Below, piece by piece: positions 6,233-8,652 of a DNA stretch of 8,652 bases. Below the pieces are notes generated by a model. It was given only the letters and a program-made list of their open reading frames with translations. It was not told the origin of the DNA and did not search any database. Where the stretch lies: NCBI GenBank assembly GCA_028714935.1, contig JAQTLJ010000044.1, positions 1-8,652 on the forward strand, given 5' to 3'. This stretch comes from Candidatus Margulisiibacteriota bacterium. Lineage in GTDB: Bacteria > Margulisbacteria > WOR-1 > O2-12-FULL-45-9. Position 1 is the stretch's first letter. Every line of letters starts with the position of its first letter. A program made the position numbers and the translations under genes.

Positions 6233-7045
6233 CTAGAGCACAATAAACACTTCTTCGAGTTTAGAAAAATCAACCGCCGGATCGATCTCAATATGATAAA
6301 AAAGGTCATGGCCCTGTTTGGACGCCTGCGTCACTGTCCCGATCGGAATCCCGGCCGGATAGACCGTCGAGAGCGGGGAAGTCACGATCGGGTCGCCCTC
6401 CTTTACATCACCGCCCGCGCTCACGTATTTCATTATCAGTTTATTTGATGAACTGCCGGCCACGATCCCGTGATCGCGGCTCCTGGCGCTCACTGCCGCG
6501 ACCGCACTGCCGCCATCGGTGACCAGCAAAACTTTGGAAGAAAACTGCGCGACCTCAATGATCTGCCCCGCCAGACCGCCGGCTGCGATAACCGGCAAGC
6601 CCTTCTTTATCCCATCCCGGCCGCCCCGATCGATCGTGAGGATCGAAAACCAGGTCGCGGGCGACTTGCCCGTCACTCTAGCCGTTAAAAGGACCAAACG
6701 ATATTTGCCGCCCTGTTCAAACAGCAGCGCCGACTTTAAGCGGTCGTTCTCCCGCCTAAGTTCCTCCAGGACCAAAAGCCTGGCTTTTAAAGTACCGACC
6801 TCATTTTTCAATTCAGCATTCTGCTTCGCCAGGCTGGTGAGATTGGCGACCCCGCCAGGGATGGCAACGATCCCTTTCCAGGCGGAAACGGTAATGAACT
6901 GGAAAGGATACGTTATATTCACCAGCAGGGTCCTGAGGCCCAGGATATTTCTGAACGCTGAAAAGGAAAGAAAAACAGCCAGTAAAATTATTATTAGCGC
7001 CAGCGCGGGCGAGTTCTTTTTGCGATAGGGCTTAAAACGAATCAC
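6233..7045 (-). CDS. mreC: Rod shape-determining protein MreC
   Basis: MreC is a bitopic membrane protein whose periplasmic part binds and activates PBP2 and links it to MreB. The 270 residues show a basic N-terminus, one membrane segment (about 14-30), a coiled coil (about 70-108, with LKNEVGTLKARLLVLEELRR) and the beta-rich MreC domain, with TWFSILTIDRGGRDGIKKG (131-149), PVIAAGGLAGQI (151-162), KVLLVTDGGSAVAA (171-184) and a final EIDPAVDFSKLEEVFIV. The start is GTG, and it overlaps the mreB stop by four bases (GTGA), which indicates translational coupling; no separate ribosome site is visible. It is followed by mreD after 2 nt. Confidence 0.95.
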   Translation of the reverse strand: MIRFKPYRKKNSPALALIIILLAVFLSFSAFRNILGLRTLLVNITYPFQFITVSAWKGIVAIPGGVANLTSLAKQNAELKNEVGTLKARLLVLEELRRENDRLKSALLFEQGGKYRLVLLTARVTGKSPATWFSILTIDRGGRDGIKKGLPVIAAGGLAGQIIEVAQFSSKVLLVTDGGSAVAAVSARSRDHGIVAGSSSNKLIMKYVSAGGDVKEGDPIVTSPLSTVYPAGIPIGTVTQASKQGHDLFYHIEIDPAVDFSKLEEVFIVL

Positions 7046-8088
7046 TGCGATGAGCGTTTAGGCATTATCAACACTTTTTTAAGCGTGTCGATCTCTTCTA
7101 GTATCTTTCCTGTCCCGTAAGCCACACAGGAAACCGGATCATCCACCACATAAACCGACATATCGGTTTCCTGCGCCAGATATTTGTCAAGCCCTCTGAG
7201 GAGCGATCCCCCGCCGGCCATCACGATGCCGCGGTCCATAATATCCGCCGCTAATTCTGGGGGGGTCTTTTCCAAGGTCATTCTGACCGCGTCAACCACG
7301 GTTGAGACCGGGTCTGACAGCGCGTCGCGGATCTCGGAAGAAGTCAGGGTCAATGTCTTTGGAAGACCGGTGACCAGGTCCCGCCCGCGAACCTCGATCG
7401 TTCTCTCTTCTGATAAAGGATAAGCGGAACCGATATCGATCTTGATCTGCTCGGCGGTCCGCTCGCCGATCAACAGATTATAATTCTTCCGGCAATGGGC
7501 CACGATCGCTTCGTCCATCTCATCTCCGGCCACCCGGATCGATTTGGAAACCACGATCCCGCCCAGGGCCAGGACCGCAACTTCGGTCGTGCCGCCGCCG
7601 ATATCAACGATCATGCTCCCCTGCGCTTCGGAAACCGGCAGGTTCGCGCCGATCGCCGCCGCCATCGGCTCTTCAACCAGATAAGCTTCCCGGGCGCCGG
7701 CATGCATCGCCGCGTCTAAAACCGCCCGCTTTTCCACTCCGGTAATGCCCGAAGGGACACCGACGACAATTCTCGGGCGGACAAAAGCCGAGCGATTATG
7801 GCTTTTATTAATGAAATGGCGGAGCATGGTTTCTGTGATCTCAAAATCAGCGATCACGCCGTCGCGCATCGGCCGGACCGCAACAATATTGGCCGGCGTC
7901 CGGCCCAACATCCCCTTGGCTTCATTGCCGATCGCCAGCGCTTTGCCGCTGTCTTTATCGATCGCCACGACCGACGGCTCACAGAGAATAATCCCTTCGC
8001 CTCTGGCAAAGACCAGTGTCGTCGCCGTCCCCAGGTCGATCCCCAGATCCCTGGAAAAATGACCAAAAATCGCATCATATATACCCAT
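7042..8088 (-). CDS. mreB: Rod shape-determining protein MreB, actin-like
   Basis: MreB is the bacterial actin homologue that forms short filaments on the inner face of the membrane and orients lateral wall synthesis. The protein is 348 residues, normal for the family. It has the nucleotide-binding signatures: phosphate-1 GIDLGTATT (16-24), connect-1 and adenosine region EEPMAAAIGANLP (139-151), phosphate-2 VDIGGGTTEVAVL (161-173), GDEMDEAI (188-195) and MAGGGSLLRGL (290-300). The N-terminal MGIYDAIFGHFSRD may be the short membrane-facing segment. The ATG is supported by GGGAGG (8096-8101) 7 nt upstream. The gene before it ends 37 nt away, and mreC overlaps its end. No promoter is obvious in the 37-nt gap, so transcription may start upstream, at or beyond the SPOR gene. 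Confidence 0.98.
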   Translation of the reverse strand: MGIYDAIFGHFSRDLGIDLGTATTLVFARGEGIILCEPSVVAIDKDSGKALAIGNEAKGMLGRTPANIVAVRPMRDGVIADFEITETMLRHFINKSHNRSAFVRPRIVVGVPSGITGVEKRAVLDAAMHAGAREAYLVEEPMAAAIGANLPVSEAQGSMIVDIGGGTTEVAVLALGGIVVSKSIRVAGDEMDEAIVAHCRKNYNLLIGERTAEQIKIDIGSAYPLSEERTIEVRGRDLVTGLPKTLTLTSSEIRDALSDPVSTVVDAVRMTLEKTPPELAADIMDRGIVMAGGGSLLRGLDKYLAQETDMSVYVVDDPVSCVAYGTGKILEEIDTLKKVLIMPKRSSQ

Positions 8089-8125
8089 CAGAAAACCTCC
8101 CGATTTATTTAACTAACTTGAGGTA

Positions 8126-8650
8126 TTACTCGCAGACTAGTGCCGAGTCAAAACCTTTAGCCTTTAACGCGCGCTGGCGTTCCAGTGCGTACTTTTTGCT
8201 CTTAAAAGCCCCGGCCTGCACCCGCCAACCCCTGCCCAGCTTGACAATAAAAGCGTCAAATCCTTGTGATTTCAATTTGCTGACCATATTGTTAGCATTG
8301 GTTTTAACAACAAAAAAACCGGCCTGGACCTTATAATATTTCCCAACAGCGGCAGGAGCGCAGACCCGCTTCTCCGCCGTTGGTTTTGCGACCTGCTCGG
8401 CTTCTTTGGAAAGCAAACCGGCTTTCTGCAAACCCGCAATCGACGGCGGCGGTTCGGGGATGGCAACTTCGATCTTGGCTTCCGGTTTTTTGACCGGCAC
8501 CAGGATCTTCTTGCCCAGCTGGAAGCTGACCCAGAAGCTGGCGATAATAACCACGACCAGCAAGAGAAAGATCAAAAGGTTTTTAACCAGTGGCGCTGCC
8601 CGGCTGGGCTCTTCCTTGCGTTCCGGCTCGATTGGATTTTGGTTTTCCAT
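8126..8650 (-). CDS. Membrane-anchored SPOR-domain protein
   Basis: SPOR domains bind glycan strands of peptidoglycan that lack stem peptides, usually at division sites, so this protein probably acts in the periplasm on the wall. The 174 residues show a charged Glu/Pro/Arg N-terminal tail (1-20), one membrane helix (about 22-43), a Lys/Pro/Glu-rich linker (about 50-100) and a C-terminal SPOR domain (about 104-174) with the two related halves YYKVQAGFF (105-113) and GWRVQAGAF (141-149), each followed by a helix. The architecture resembles FtsN or DedD in outline only. Cys97 and Cys173 could form a disulfide; this is a guess. The ATG is 2 nt from the right edge, so its ribosome site and any longer start cannot be checked. 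It lies 37 nt before mreB on the same strand and may belong to the same operon. Confidence 0.85.
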   Translation of the reverse strand: MENQNPIEPERKEEPSRAAPLVKNLLIFLLLVVVIIASFWVSFQLGKKILVPVKKPEAKIEVAIPEPPPSIAGLQKAGLLSKEAEQVAKPTAEKRVCAPAAVGKYYKVQAGFFVVKTNANNMVSKLKSQGFDAFIVKLGRGWRVQAGAFKSKKYALERQRALKAKGFDSALVCE

Positions 8651-8652
8651 AA

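Overview
All convincing genes in this window lie on the minus strand, so the reading order runs from high to low coordinates. The base composition is close to balanced. TAA, TAG and TGA are all used as stops, so the standard bacterial code fits. The gene set points to a rod-shaped, flagellated bacterium with a cell-wall elongation machine. I cannot place it securely. The style of the proteins (Lys/Ile/Val-rich, long Ala/Pro tail on L25) and the gene mixture would suit a poorly cultured lineage such as a Margulisbacteria/WOR-1-type or Elusimicrobia-like group, but that is a weak guess and not something the sequence proves.

Region 1 (8650 to 3926, minus) is a cell-shape cluster: a membrane-anchored SPOR-domain protein, then mreB, mreC, mreD and mrdA (penicillin-binding protein 2). 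The last four are tightly packed. mreB/mreC overlap by GTGA, mreC/mreD are 2 nt apart, and mreD/mrdA overlap by 8 nt, so they look like one translationally coupled operon. Together they build the elongasome: MreB filaments on the inner face of the membrane, the MreC/MreD membrane scaffold, the PBP2 transpeptidase outside, and a SPOR protein that probably binds peptidoglycan.

Region 2 (3925 to 2970) holds a ribosomal protein L25/Ctc gene with its own plausible promoter and strong ribosome-binding site. It has an unusually long Ala/Pro/Glu/Lys tail. It is followed by a 114-nt gap containing a terminator-like hairpin that ends just before the ribosome-binding site of the next gene.

Region 3 (2969 to 1) is flagellar: a FliK-like protein (YlqG type), a short stand-alone FlhB C-terminal-domain protein (YlqH type, without the NPTH autocleavage site), then FlgF and FlgG of the rod. 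The last gene runs off the left edge. A near-consensus sigma-70 promoter sits so close to the flgF start codon that the flgF message should be leaderless.

No RNA genes, mobile elements or CRISPR arrays were seen. No non-coding stretch exceeds about 115 nt. Most of the window is ordinary housekeeping content. The parts worth a second look are the leaderless flgF promoter, the leader hairpin of the FliK-like gene, the FliK-like/FlhB-like pair, and the joining of elongasome and rod genes.
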